NCBI GenBank assembly: GCA_900766795.1
Contig: CAAFWX010000266.1
Coordinates: 1-28,170, forward strand
Direction: 5' to 3'
Source of the DNA: Oscillospiraceae bacterium
GTDB lineage: Bacteria; Bacillota_A; Clostridia; Oscillospirales; Ruminococcaceae
DNA length: 28,170 nucleotides
Shown in pieces: positions 16,913-25,500 of this stretch. The translations under genes were made by a program, and so were the position numbers. Within the stretch, counting starts at the first letter, position 1, and each line of letters opens with the position of its first letter. The notes beneath the pieces were generated by a model. That model saw nothing but the letters and a program-made list of their open reading frames with translations. It ran no database searches and was not told the DNA's origin.

Positions 16913-19879
16913 TCAGCCATTGCCTGCGGGAACAGACTTGTTGTTCTTATCCTGCTGGGCAAGCTCAAGATCCTTGAACCACATTTTCTCGAAAGCGTCC
17001 ATGGGCATGGGCTTTGCGAAATAGTAGCCCTGAACCATGTGGCAGTTGATGTCGGCGAGGAAGTCAACCTGCTCGATAGTTTCAACGCCCTCGGAGATTA
17101 CCTCCATGTTGAGGTTCTTTGCAAGCCCGACAACGGTTTCGATAACCGCTCTGCCCTTTTCGGAGTTTACCGTGCCGTTGAAGAACTCGCGGTCTATCTT
17201 GATTACGTCCGCGGGGATATCCTTTAGCATATTAAGCGACGAATACCCGCTTCCGAAGTCGTCAATCGAAAGCTTGAAGCCGATTTCGTGCAGCTTGCGC
17301 ATGATTGTCAGCAGGTGGTCCATGTTCTCGGCGAAAACGCTCTCGGTAAGCTCAAGCTCGATGTACTCATAGGGAATATCGTACTTATCCACGATTTCGC
17401 GCAGGCGCCAGATGTAGTCGTCGTTATTCAGGTGAAGCCTTGACTGGTTCACCGAGATGGTTACGGGAACCTTTCCCTCGTCAAGCCAGCGGCGCATTGC
17501 CTTGCAGACTTCCTCGAGAATGTAGAAATCAAGTTCCACAACAAAGCCGTTCTTTTCGCTTAAGGGAATGAACTGGTCGGGGTAAACAAAGCCGAAGTCC
17601 TTGCTGTTCCAGCGTATGAGCGCCTCCGCGCCCTCTATTCGGCGGGACTTCAGCCCGTATTTCGGCTGAAGATAGCAGATGAACTCGTGCTGCTTAAGCG
17701 CAAGCGGCATTACACTTTCAAAGTCCTTCTCGCGCAGCGCCTTTTCGCGAATCTTTCCGTCATAGAAAGCGATGGAACTTTGGTGGGAACCCTTTTGGGT
17801 CTTTTTGGCGATGGTTGCGCGGTCGAGAGCCGCGTTGAAGTCCACCGTGCCGTTAGCCTCAACGCACTGTTCCAGACGGCAGACGCCGGCGCTGAACAGC
17901 ACGGAGTATTTCACGAACAGCGAATTTCTTCTGGCGAACTCGTCGAAAATCATGTTCGCCCTTGCGGTAATTTCGTTGTCGGAGGCGTTGTGAATGGTGA
18001 GCGCAAAGTTGTCGTCGGAAATTCGCGCGAAAACCTCGTCGCTTTCGACGTTGTCGCTTACGGTTTTGTAAAGGCGCTCCAGCATTCGGTTGCCCTCGTC
18101 ATAGCCGAGGCGGTCGTTTACATATTTGAACTTGTTGATGTCGAACAGCAGAATAGCCCACTTTTCGGGCGAGGATTTTCTCACAGCCTTTGCGGAATCC
18201 TCTAGGAACTTCTGCTTGGTGCGCCCTCCCGTGAGAGCGTCCACCTCGGTGGTCTTTTTCTTGCTTCTCTTAAGGAAAACAATGATGATGGCAACCTCAA
18301 TCAGAACAAACACCGCCACTGCGATTATAACTGCAAGATACTTGTCAATAAAGCGGCTGAGCGTCATGGAGTCATAGCCCTGCGAGGTCATGGAGGAAAA
18401 GGCGCGAACATCAGAATCAACAGTGCTCATTCTCGCAAGAGTTTTTCCGAGAATGGAAGCAAGCTCCGAATTGTCCGCGGACAGCGCAAAGCACTCGTTA
18501 TGGTAGGCGCTGAGCGGCGTGATTATTGAGAACTCGTCGTACCCGCCGTTCATCATATAGATAACCTCGTATGCGCTCGCGCACACAACGTCAGCCTCTC
18601 CTGCGGCAACCGCGTCCATGCTTGCCTTAACGTCCGTATAGGGCAGGAGCGTTGCGGTGGGGTATAGCTCCTTAATGTATTTGGCAATGTCGCTGCCGTA
18701 GTAGGGAACGGCAATTTTGCTGTGGTCCTTGACGGAAGCGCTTCCGCTTCCCGCAATGACGGTGGGGTTCTTGGTGACGGGGATTGTCACCAGAAGGTTG
18801 TTGTATCCCGAAACGCTGCTGGTGTTTATGCCGCCGCAGACTGCGTCAACGGTGCCGTCCTCCAGAAGCTTCATACATTCGTTGAGCGTGGAGCAGGGCG
18901 TTATCGAAATAATCAGCCCCGTTTTCTCCTGAATATCATCAATCATGTCGCCCATCACGCCCGTGACGCGCTTCTTGCTCTTGTCATAGGAGCTTAGCAT
19001 GTCGCTTTCCTGATTGTAGGCAATGCGCAGTCCGACTTTCTTTTGGATATATGCCTTCTCGGCAGATGATAATGCAAACATCTGCATACCGAAGCAGGAG
19101 ATGTATTTCTCGTACAAATCAGAGGTGAAGTAGGGGTTGGTGATGGTGACGCTTCCCGTTGCCACGGACAGCTGGCTTCTGAGCTTTGTGTCGGTGTCGG
19201 TGGTCAGGAAATAGCAGTCGCTGAGTCCGAACTGATACACGATGGATTCGCCGCCCCACGGACGGAAGCATTCCTTCACAACAGCGTCCAGCTTGCCCGA
19301 GAAGAAGTCGCTTTTCATCTGCTCCTCGGTGTTGTAGCGGATGAAGTTTGCGTCCTCAAGTTCGGTGAAAACGAATAAGCCCTCGGAGAAGTATTTCATC
19401 TCGTCCTCGGCAAGATAGCCTATGCGCGAGCTTTTGAGCGCGTCGATATCGTAAAACGCGATGTCCGAGCCGCTCTCGGGAACATACACCGCAGAATACT
19501 TTTTCATGAGGGTGTAGTCGGTGAGCGAAGCGCCCATCGAGCTATCGCCGAAAGTGCTGCGGAAAAGCTCCGCGTCTGCCTCGCTTACGCAGGGGATAAT
19601 GTCAAGCTTACCCTCGGCAAGCATCGTCATCAGCTCGTCGCTGGTGCCGTCAACAAAGGTATACCTGTGACCGGTATACTTCGCAATCTGCTCAAGGTAC
19701 TCATACGCAATGCCGCTGTACTCCGTGCCGTTTTTGTTTATGCCGAAATCAGGCGAAGCGCCCACCAGCACGATTTCTCCCTTTTCCGCCGCAAAAGCGC
19801 CAAACGGCAAAGCCGCCGCAAACAACACAGCCGCAGCGAAAAGGGCAGTTATTTTTTTATATAATGATTTGCTGAACAT
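16913..19879 (-). CDS. Membrane receptor with twin solute-binding domains, degenerate GGDEF and intact EAL
   Basis: A 988-residue protein with a signal peptide (cleavage likely near AFA-AEK, residue 30), two periplasmic-type solute-binding domains of the amino-acid-binding SBP_bac_3 class (about 33-270 and 281-500), one membrane span (515-537), GGDEF (545-705) and EAL (717-970). The GGDEF motif is replaced by SDDNF (621-625). The EAL domain keeps EALIRW (752-757), NQSR, ELELTES, DDFGSGYSS, KID and SEGVE, so it should degrade c-di-GMP. The outer domains would bind an extracellular amino acid or similar solute and pass the signal through one helix. GGGAAGGG precedes the start. It is a single-gene unit with its own promoter and terminator. 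Confidence 0.92.
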   Translation of the reverse strand: MFSKSLYKKITALFAAAVLFAAALPFGAFAAEKGEIVLVGASPDFGINKNGTEYSGIAYEYLEQIAKYTGHRYTFVDGTSDELMTMLAEGKLDIIPCVSEADAELFRSTFGDSSMGASLTDYTLMKKYSAVYVPESGSDIAFYDIDALKSSRIGYLAEDEMKYFSEGLFVFTELEDANFIRYNTEEQMKSDFFSGKLDAVVKECFRPWGGESIVYQFGLSDCYFLTTDTDTKLRSQLSVATGSVTITNPYFTSDLYEKYISCFGMQMFALSSAEKAYIQKKVGLRIAYNQESDMLSSYDKSKKRVTGVMGDMIDDIQEKTGLIISITPCSTLNECMKLLEDGTVDAVCGGINTSSVSGYNNLLVTIPVTKNPTVIAGSGSASVKDHSKIAVPYYGSDIAKYIKELYPTATLLPYTDVKASMDAVAAGEADVVCASAYEVIYMMNGGYDEFSIITPLSAYHNECFALSADNSELASILGKTLARMSTVDSDVRAFSSMTSQGYDSMTLSRFIDKYLAVIIAVAVFVLIEVAIIIVFLKRSKKKTTEVDALTGGRTKQKFLEDSAKAVRKSSPEKWAILLFDINKFKYVNDRLGYDEGNRMLERLYKTVSDNVESDEVFARISDDNFALTIHNASDNEITARANMIFDEFARRNSLFVKYSVLFSAGVCRLEQCVEANGTVDFNAALDRATIAKKTQKGSHQSSIAFYDGKIREKALREKDFESVMPLALKQHEFICYLQPKYGLKSRRIEGAEALIRWNSKDFGFVYPDQFIPLSEKNGFVVELDFYILEEVCKAMRRWLDEGKVPVTISVNQSRLHLNNDDYIWRLREIVDKYDIPYEYIELELTESVFAENMDHLLTIMRKLHEIGFKLSIDDFGSGYSSLNMLKDIPADVIKIDREFFNGTVNSEKGRAVIETVVGLAKNLNMEVISEGVETIEQVDFLADINCHMVQGYYFAKPMPMDAFEKMWFKDLELAQQDKNNKSVPAGNG

Positions 19880-19982
19880 AAATCATCACCCTTCCCCCGA
19901 ATCACAACGGCTGAAAGCAGCCGCGGAATCTTTTATATGTCATATCACAATTATTCAATCCGCTATAATCGTCCACCATATT

Positions 19983-20011
19983 ATTATAGCAGATTATGTA
20001 ACGAATTTCAA
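19983..20011 (-). promoter_or_regulatory. Promoter of the twin-SBP EAL gene
   Basis: Minus-strand TTGAAA (20006-20011), 17-base spacer and TATAAT (19983-19988): 11 of 12 consensus positions. It is about 100 bases upstream of the start codon. Confidence 0.75.
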
Positions 20012-20251
20012 GTTTTTTCACACAAAAAAATACAAATCAATAAAACATTTCACACATTTTTAGCGAAAACCCACAAAAACATTTCCATATATAGGAAACT
20101 ACGAGAATGGTTGACACATTGTGCAGGAACAACGTTTGGCATTTTGCCAAAAAACAGGCGCGGCGGACGTTTTTTTTAGGCGTTTCTTACAGAGAACCGC
20201 ACAGCAGGAATTATCCCTTGGTCAGAGTATTGGCAGTTTTACACAAATTAA
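20012..20251. other. Divergent intergenic region between EAL gene and cas7
   Basis: Holds an imperfect dyad TTTCCATATATAGGAAA (20083-20099) and a short perfect hairpin TTTGGCA-ttt-TGCCAAA (20135-20151). Either could be an operator, but neither matches a site I can name. I searched by eye for type I-C CRISPR repeats here and found none. Confidence 0.3.
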
Positions 20252-20280
20252 TTGACACGGAAATGACTTTGTGGTAAAAT
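20252..20280 (+). promoter_or_regulatory. Promoter of the solitary cas7
   Basis: TTGACA (20252-20257), a 17-base spacer and TAAAAT (20275-20280): 11 of 12 consensus positions. It is 34 bases before the cas7 start codon, so cas7 has its own promoter and is not the leftover of a longer upstream operon. Confidence 0.78.
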
Positions 20281-20314
20281 ATATCCGCGCCACAATTTAG
20301 GGGGGAGGAAAACC

Positions 20315-21160
20315 ATGTCCGATTTGGAGAACAAAATAGATTTTGTGATGTTTGTGTCGGCAAGCGGCGCAAATCCTAACGGCGACCCGCTGAACGCAAA
20401 CCGTCCCAGAACAGACTGCGACGGCTTCGGAGAGATATCCGACGTGTGCATAAAAAGGAAAATCCGAAACCGAATGCAGAGCCTTGGAAATGCGATTTTC
20501 GTGCAGAGCGACGCGTTTTCCGACGACGGCGCAAAGTCGCTTAGGGAAAGAGCAGGGTGCCTGTCAAAAGTGAAAGACCCGCAGGAATTTGCGCGGCAGG
20601 CGTGCGAAAAATGGCTTGATGTAAGAAGCTTCGGTCAGGTATTCGCATTTGACAAAAAGGATTTCACCTGCCCCTCAGTCGGAGTGAGGGGACCTGTTTG
20701 CGTACACCGCGCGGTAAGCCTGCACCCCGTTGAGGTGGTTTCCATGCAGATAACCCGCTGCGCAAGCGGCGACGTAAGGTATGGTATGCGCAGCAGCGAC
20801 ACAATGGGCACAAAGCACTTTGTGAGGTTCGGGCTGTACGAGATAAAGGGTTCTGTGAACGTGCGGCTGGCGAAAAAGACAGGCTTTTCCGCCGAGGACG
20901 CGCAAATCCTCAAAGAGTGTCTGAGGACGCTTTTCGTAGACGACGCTTCCTCCGCAAGACCTGACGGCTCCATGGAGGTCGTTAAGCTGTTCTGGTTTGA
21001 GCACGGCTGCATGGACGGCAGCGTACCCTCCGCGCGGATTCACCGTGCGGTGCACGCAGCGCTCGCCGAGGGCGTTTCCCTGCCGAAATCGGCAGCGGAT
21101 TATGTATTCTCCTGCGATGAAATCGAGGGAGTTTCTCTCGAAATCATTGACGGCATTTAG
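20315..21160 (+). CDS. cas7: Type I-C CRISPR Cas7 (Csd2) backbone protein, solitary
   Basis: A 281-residue, full-length Cas7 of the I-C/Csd2 type. In type I-C Cascade several copies coat the crRNA. Family signatures are GANPNGDPLNANRPRTD near the N-terminus, SDVCIKRKIRNRM, DVRSFGQVFAF, VRGPVCVHRAVSLHPVEV, SSDTMGTKHFVRFGLY, TGFSAEDAQILKECLRTLF and the late LFWFEHG. GGGGGAGG stands at ideal distance from the start. There is no cas3, cas5, cas8, cas4, cas1 or cas2 and no repeat array in the window; the gene has its own promoter and is followed by a hairpin. The reading frame is intact, which argues for selection and not decay. It may supply subunits to a remote system or have been recruited elsewhere. 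Confidence 0.93.
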   Translation: MSDLENKIDFVMFVSASGANPNGDPLNANRPRTDCDGFGEISDVCIKRKIRNRMQSLGNAIFVQSDAFSDDGAKSLRERAGCLSKVKDPQEFARQACEKWLDVRSFGQVFAFDKKDFTCPSVGVRGPVCVHRAVSLHPVEVVSMQITRCASGDVRYGMRSSDTMGTKHFVRFGLYEIKGSVNVRLAKKTGFSAEDAQILKECLRTLFVDDASSARPDGSMEVVKLFWFEHGCMDGSVPSARIHRAVHAALAEGVSLPKSAADYVFSCDEIEGVSLEIIDGI

Positions 21161-21180
21161 ACGCCCCCTATCAAAAAAAC

Positions 21181-21213
21181 AAGCCGCTCCCCTTTTTTTG
21201 GGGGGAGCGGCTT
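21181..21213 (-). terminator. Shared terminator between cas7 and the 90-residue gene
   Basis: A perfect 12-bp stem, AAGCCGCTCCCC with GGGGAGCGGCTT, closes a 9-base loop. On the minus strand it is followed by GTTTTTTTG, a strong T run ending the convergent small gene. On the plus strand the tail is only TCTGTG, so for cas7 it is weaker. Confidence 0.82.
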
Positions 21214-21222
21214 TCTGTGCGC

Positions 21223-21495
21223 CTACATATCCTGAAGGTCGGCGGCTGTGATGTCGTTTTCGAGATTATCCCTTGCAAGGTCGGTGTCGATTTCCTTGTA
21301 CACCGAGGCAATCGGTTTTTCCCCAGAATGCGGCTTTGCGTGATAGACCTTAAGCTCAGGGGACTCCGTTCCTGCTATGATGGGATTTGCGCGCTCGTTT
21401 GAAAGCTTTGCCCTGCCCTGAAGCTCGGGCACGGGAGCGACGTTGTTTTTGCTATGCGTGCGTATTTCGGGGCGCTTCATTCCTTTTTTCGACAT
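21223..21495 (-). CDS. Small conserved-looking protein of unknown function
   Basis: A 90-residue hydrophilic protein supported by a strong GAGGTGATG site directly before the ATG and by a terminator directly after the stop. The N-terminal half is basic and Pro-rich (MSKKGMKRPEIRTHSKNN, then PVPELQG); the C-terminus is acidic and ends LENDITAADLQDM. There is no signal peptide, membrane span or recognisable catalytic motif. Low complexity suggests it is partly disordered, perhaps an adaptor. I do not recognise a function. It converges on cas7 and is divergent from the SOD gene. Confidence 0.72.
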   Translation of the reverse strand: MSKKGMKRPEIRTHSKNNVAPVPELQGRAKLSNERANPIIAGTESPELKVYHAKPHSGEKPIASVYKEIDTDLARDNLENDITAADLQDM

Positions 21496-21602
21496 ATCAT
21501 CACCTCGGTATTATTATGAGCCGTCCGTGCCGTTCTATTCCGCGAACATATTCCGCTCTTTTGTCATATCATGGAACAAAACAAACAAATGGAGGGGACG
21601 AT

Positions 21603-22055
21603 ATGCTAACACCAAATGCTTACGCCACGATAAGCGGCAGCGAGGACTATCCGAACATCAGCGGAACGGTGAAATTCTATCAGACCGACACGGGCACGCT
21701 CGTGTATGCTGCTGTGTACGGGCTTCCGGATTCCGACGCTCCGTGCAGCAAAAACGTGTACGGGTTTCATATCCACGAGGGAACAATGTGCGAGGGAGAT
21801 TCGCAAGACCCGTTCGCGAAAGCAATGTCGCACTACAACCCGCATGGCTGCCAGCACCCATATCACGCGGGCGACCTGCCGCCGCTTTTCGGAAACAAGG
21901 GAACGGCGCTTATGTCGTTTCTGACCGACAGATTCACCGTCGACGAGGTTATCGGAAAAGCCGTGATAATCCACGAGCGTCCCGACGACTTTTCAACGCA
22001 GCCCTCGGGAAACTCTGGCGCAAAAATCGCCTGCGGAATCATAAAGACAGACTAG
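21603..22055 (+). CDS. sodC: Cu/Zn superoxide dismutase-family protein, short cytosolic type
   Basis: The start at 21603 follows GGAGGGG and gives 150 residues; an upstream in-frame extension has no site. It would turn superoxide into hydrogen peroxide and oxygen. Expected metal ligands are present: His56 and His58 (GFHIHEG), His77 (SHYNPHG), His85, His88 and Asp91 (CQHPYHAGDLPP) and His124 (VIIHERPDDF). Cys63 and Cys144 can form the usual disulphide. The zinc loop is short, and the active-site Arg near the C-terminus is replaced by Lys141 (NSGAKIACG). There is no signal peptide, unlike most bacterial SodC proteins. A protective role during oxygen exposure of an anaerobe is likely; catalytic rate could be lower because of the Lys. 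Confidence 0.88.
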   Translation: MLTPNAYATISGSEDYPNISGTVKFYQTDTGTLVYAAVYGLPDSDAPCSKNVYGFHIHEGTMCEGDSQDPFAKAMSHYNPHGCQHPYHAGDLPPLFGNKGTALMSFLTDRFTVDEVIGKAVIIHERPDDFSTQPSGNSGAKIACGIIKTD

Positions 22056-22091
22056 GAAAACACTGAACCGAAAAGACAGGCGAGAATAGAC

Positions 22092-22131
22092 CCTCCTATG
22101 GTATTATAGAAACCATAGGAGGTTATTTATT
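22092..22131 (+). terminator. Terminator of the SOD gene
   Basis: CCTCCTATGG pairs perfectly with CCATAGGAGG (22092-22101 with 22113-22122) around an 11-base loop, followed by TTATTTATT. It lies 37 bases after the stop codon. Confidence 0.75.
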
Positions 22132-22208
22132 CCAAGAAAGTATACAAATTTCTGTTATTGACATTTTATAAAATGCGCAATGTATTCATAGCTTATTGGT
22201 TTAAAACC

Positions 22209-22238
22209 TTGACAAACAATCAGAAAATGTGATATACT
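22209..22238 (+). promoter_or_regulatory. Promoter of the giant flagellin
   Basis: TTGACA (22209-22214), an 18-base spacer and TATACT (22233-22238). This is a vegetative-type promoter; I see no sigma-28 signature (TAAA then GCCGATAA). Transcription would begin about 10 bases before the MITE. Confidence 0.7.
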
Positions 22239-22256
22239 ATATATTATAACAATAAA

Positions 22257-22481
22257 GGCAACACCGCATAATTTTTATCGTTCAATTGCGCCGTCAGTTT
22301 TTTCGTCAGACTGTACAAATTGAGCGCAGGCGGACCGAGCTGTCGGTCCGCCCTGTCACTTCGTGACACCTCCACCAACAGAGGGAAACCATGCCCGTTG
22401 GGCAAAATTTGAGCGATACAACGGATAATTTGCAAGCAAGCGTGCGGCAAAGGCTTTAGCCGGTAATTGTGCGGTGTTGCC
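22257..22481. repeat. MITE-like copy A filling the flagellin leader
   Basis: Terminal inverted repeats GGCAACACCGCATAATT (22257-22273) and AATTGTGCGGTGTTGCC (22465-22481) match at 16 of 17 positions. TAA stands near both ends and may be the target duplication. Internally there are perfect hairpins GGCGGACCGA/TCGGTCCGCC (22329-22352) and TGTCAC/GTGACA (22354-22368), and GCCC-gtt-GGGC. There is no open frame for a transposase. The element lies wholly between promoter and ribosome site of the flagellin gene. Confidence 0.8.
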
Positions 22482-22513
22482 CTAAGATATTTTGCTGCAA
22501 AGGAGGGATAGGC

Positions 22514-25500
22514 TTGCGTATTCGGGATAACAGCAGGGCGCAGAGAATAAACAACAACACCGCAAAATCCACAAAGGCTCTTGCCGAAGCTACCAAGCGC
22601 CTATCCTCCGGTTACAGAATCAACAGCGCTGCCGACGACGCTGCGGGGCTTGCCGTGTCAGAGAAGCTGCGCTCTATTGACCGTGGTCTGAGGCAGGGTC
22701 TTAGGAATATCAACGACGGAATAAACTATACCTGCTCGGTTGACGGCGCTTCTCAGACTATCCACGATATGCTGCACCGCCTAAAGGAAATCGCCGTCGA
22801 GGCCGCAAACGACACCTACGATTCGGTGGACCGCGACGCTCTTGACCTCGAATATCAGCAGCTTGTCAAGGAAATAGGGCAAATAACCGACACCGCCGAT
22901 TTCAACGGACTCCCGCTTTTTGAAAAGCACCTTGAAGCCTACGGCATGGTTGAGGGGAACTATCCCCACAACAAAGCTGTAAAAATAGACGACACCAACT
23001 GCACTCTCAGGATAGGTTACACCATTGACGGGGAATCAAAGGAATACACCGTGAATATTCCTCATGGAAAATACGAGCCGAACGAGCTGCTCGACCTGAT
23101 TGACGACGACCTGTATTCGGGCGAGAAAAGCCTAATCATAGGCATGGACGAGAATCAACAATTCACCATGCAGTGCGAGGGCGGAAGGCTCGACTACATA
23201 GCGGGAAGCGGAGCGTCTTTGTTCTATGAAACAAAGACAGGCTCGTCTGTGGGCTATCTTCTCGGCGTCACCTACTTCAAATCCAACACCGCTAAGCTCA
23301 CCATCATTCCGGGAAAAAACGACGTGATGAATTTCCGCATCGGCAGTGATGATACGATGTATTCCGTTCAGCTTGACGCAGGCTCTTACACCCACAACGA
23401 GCTTATTGAGCACATGAACGTAAAGTTCGCGGCGGCTTCTCTGCCGCAGGAAGTGCTTGCCGTGCCGGACGTCAACGATGAAGGCTACAACATCATTGCG
23501 CTCTCCTGCAGCGAAACCATCACGGGTCTTGCGGGAAACTTCCTGCTTATTGACACCGACGCGCCCATTCACTCCCCGATTTACGATATCTGCATGTACA
23601 GCGTGCAGGACAACACCCCCGCCGAGGTAAACGGCGTTCGCTCAATCACCAACGACACGGTAATTGAGCGCGGCAGAAACGAATACTTCGTGCTGAACGT
23701 TTCCTGCTATGGCGACGACGGAAGCAAGACGACTTCCAAGGTTAAGGTGAATCTGCTGGACGACGGCGAAAACCGACGAGTTTATGCTTCCCCCGACGAC
23801 CTGCTTGCGCGGATAAACAGCCAGCTTGAAGCCGCTGATGTTCCGGTTGAGGCAAGCTTCAGCGGAAGCTGTCTTAAGCTTGCCACAACGCAGTTTGGCG
23901 GCAATTGCAGCCTTAGCATTGACAAGAGCGACGTGCCCAGCGACTACATGCTTTTTGATTTGTTTGACCGCGGCACGCTGAATAAGGTCACGCCATACCC
24001 TTCCAACTCCACCTATTCCGCTGCGTTTTTGCAGGGAAAAAAGAAGCTTGACTCCACCACGTTTATCACCGCGGACAACAACTGCCTGTCTTTCAACCTC
24101 GAAACGGACAACGGCAGCAAACGGCTTGATTTGACTATCGCCGAGGGGGATTATTCCTCGGCGTCTGCACTGGAGGCTGCGCTCACGGCTTCACTTACAA
24201 GCGCTTATCCCGACATGGCGGATAAGCTTAAGTTCATCGTGGGAAGCTCTGTCACGCTCGCCGCGAACGGTCTGAAAGGCTCGGAAATAGTTTCAATCAG
24301 CGCCGACTCTTCCTCAAGCGCCTATACCACGCTTATCGGCGGAACATCATACAGCAGCTCGCTCGAAAAGCAAAAGGGCTATTCCAAGACCTATGTAACA
24401 TACAGCGGGGGCGGCAGCGGCTCGTCCAACATCTCCTCCACAGCGGGAAAAACAAAGCCGCTTGTGACATATGAAACAGTTGCCCCCACCAAGGAAAGCC
24501 AGCGCGAGGGAAAAATTCTCACCTACACCAACATCAGCACCGCAAGCGCCGCCAAGGACGGAACCTCAAAGCCTGTTGACGACATCTCGCAGGGCGAGGT
24601 TGACGACATTCACTATGTCCACACTCCTGCTGAATTTACGCTCAAAAACGTGCTTTCGCAGTTCACCGCTGTCGGGAAATCGCTGGAAGCCACCGACCTT
24701 AGCTTTGCCATGACCAATAAGGACGGCGTTTCCTCAAATTACAGCGTAACCATACCCAAGGGAAGCACCGTTTCGCAGGCAATCTCTGCAATCCAAAAGG
24801 CTGTGGGATCGGCGGGAACGGTCAGCGCCAGCGGAAACGACCTTAAATTCGTATCGACAGACGTCGGAGAGAATGTCAAAATCTCCAACATTACGGGCAC
24901 GCTGTGCCGCTATGCCACAAAAGACAGCAACGCCGACAACCCTGCCGCTGTGACGGACCTTGACTCCAACCACTATGAGATTCCCGCAAAAACAACGCTC
25001 AACTACGCAGGAACGCATATTCCTTACACCATTGACGACAGCTGCGACAGGCTGATTGTAAACTGCTGCGGAAAGCAGTTCGACCTTACCCTTGAGCACA
25101 CCACCTACACCTCGCTTGCACAGCTGGCTTCCGAGATTACGAGCAAGCTCACTGCGGCAAACGGCGGGGTTCAGTTCGGGACCTGCTCCGCGCAGGGAAG
25201 CAAGCTTGTGTTCACCGCGCCGTCCAATGCGGCGGGAGAAATCACCATAAGCCCCGCCAGCACCTGTCGGATTGCGGACAAGAAAACCACCACCGACCCC
25301 GGTTCTTCCCCCTACTACAACCCAGCAACCGGCAACATAGAGGAGCCTGCCACGCTGACTTCTTCCAGCGTAGGCACACATCTGCCGCTTACGGTTGACA
25401 GCACCAACAACACCATCACGATGGACTACACCTCCCCGAGCGGCACCGAAAACCTCACCGTCACTATTCCCGACGGCACCTACGCCACGGGGAATGACCT

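Noticed and set aside
20012..21600. CRISPR array near cas7
   Set aside because: No regularly spaced direct repeat of 28-37 bases is visible on either strand.
22469..22513. Extended flagellin start at GTG 22469
   Set aside because: It lies inside the terminal repeat of the MITE and adds Cys-rich residues foreign to flagellins; TTG at 22514 has the ribosome site.
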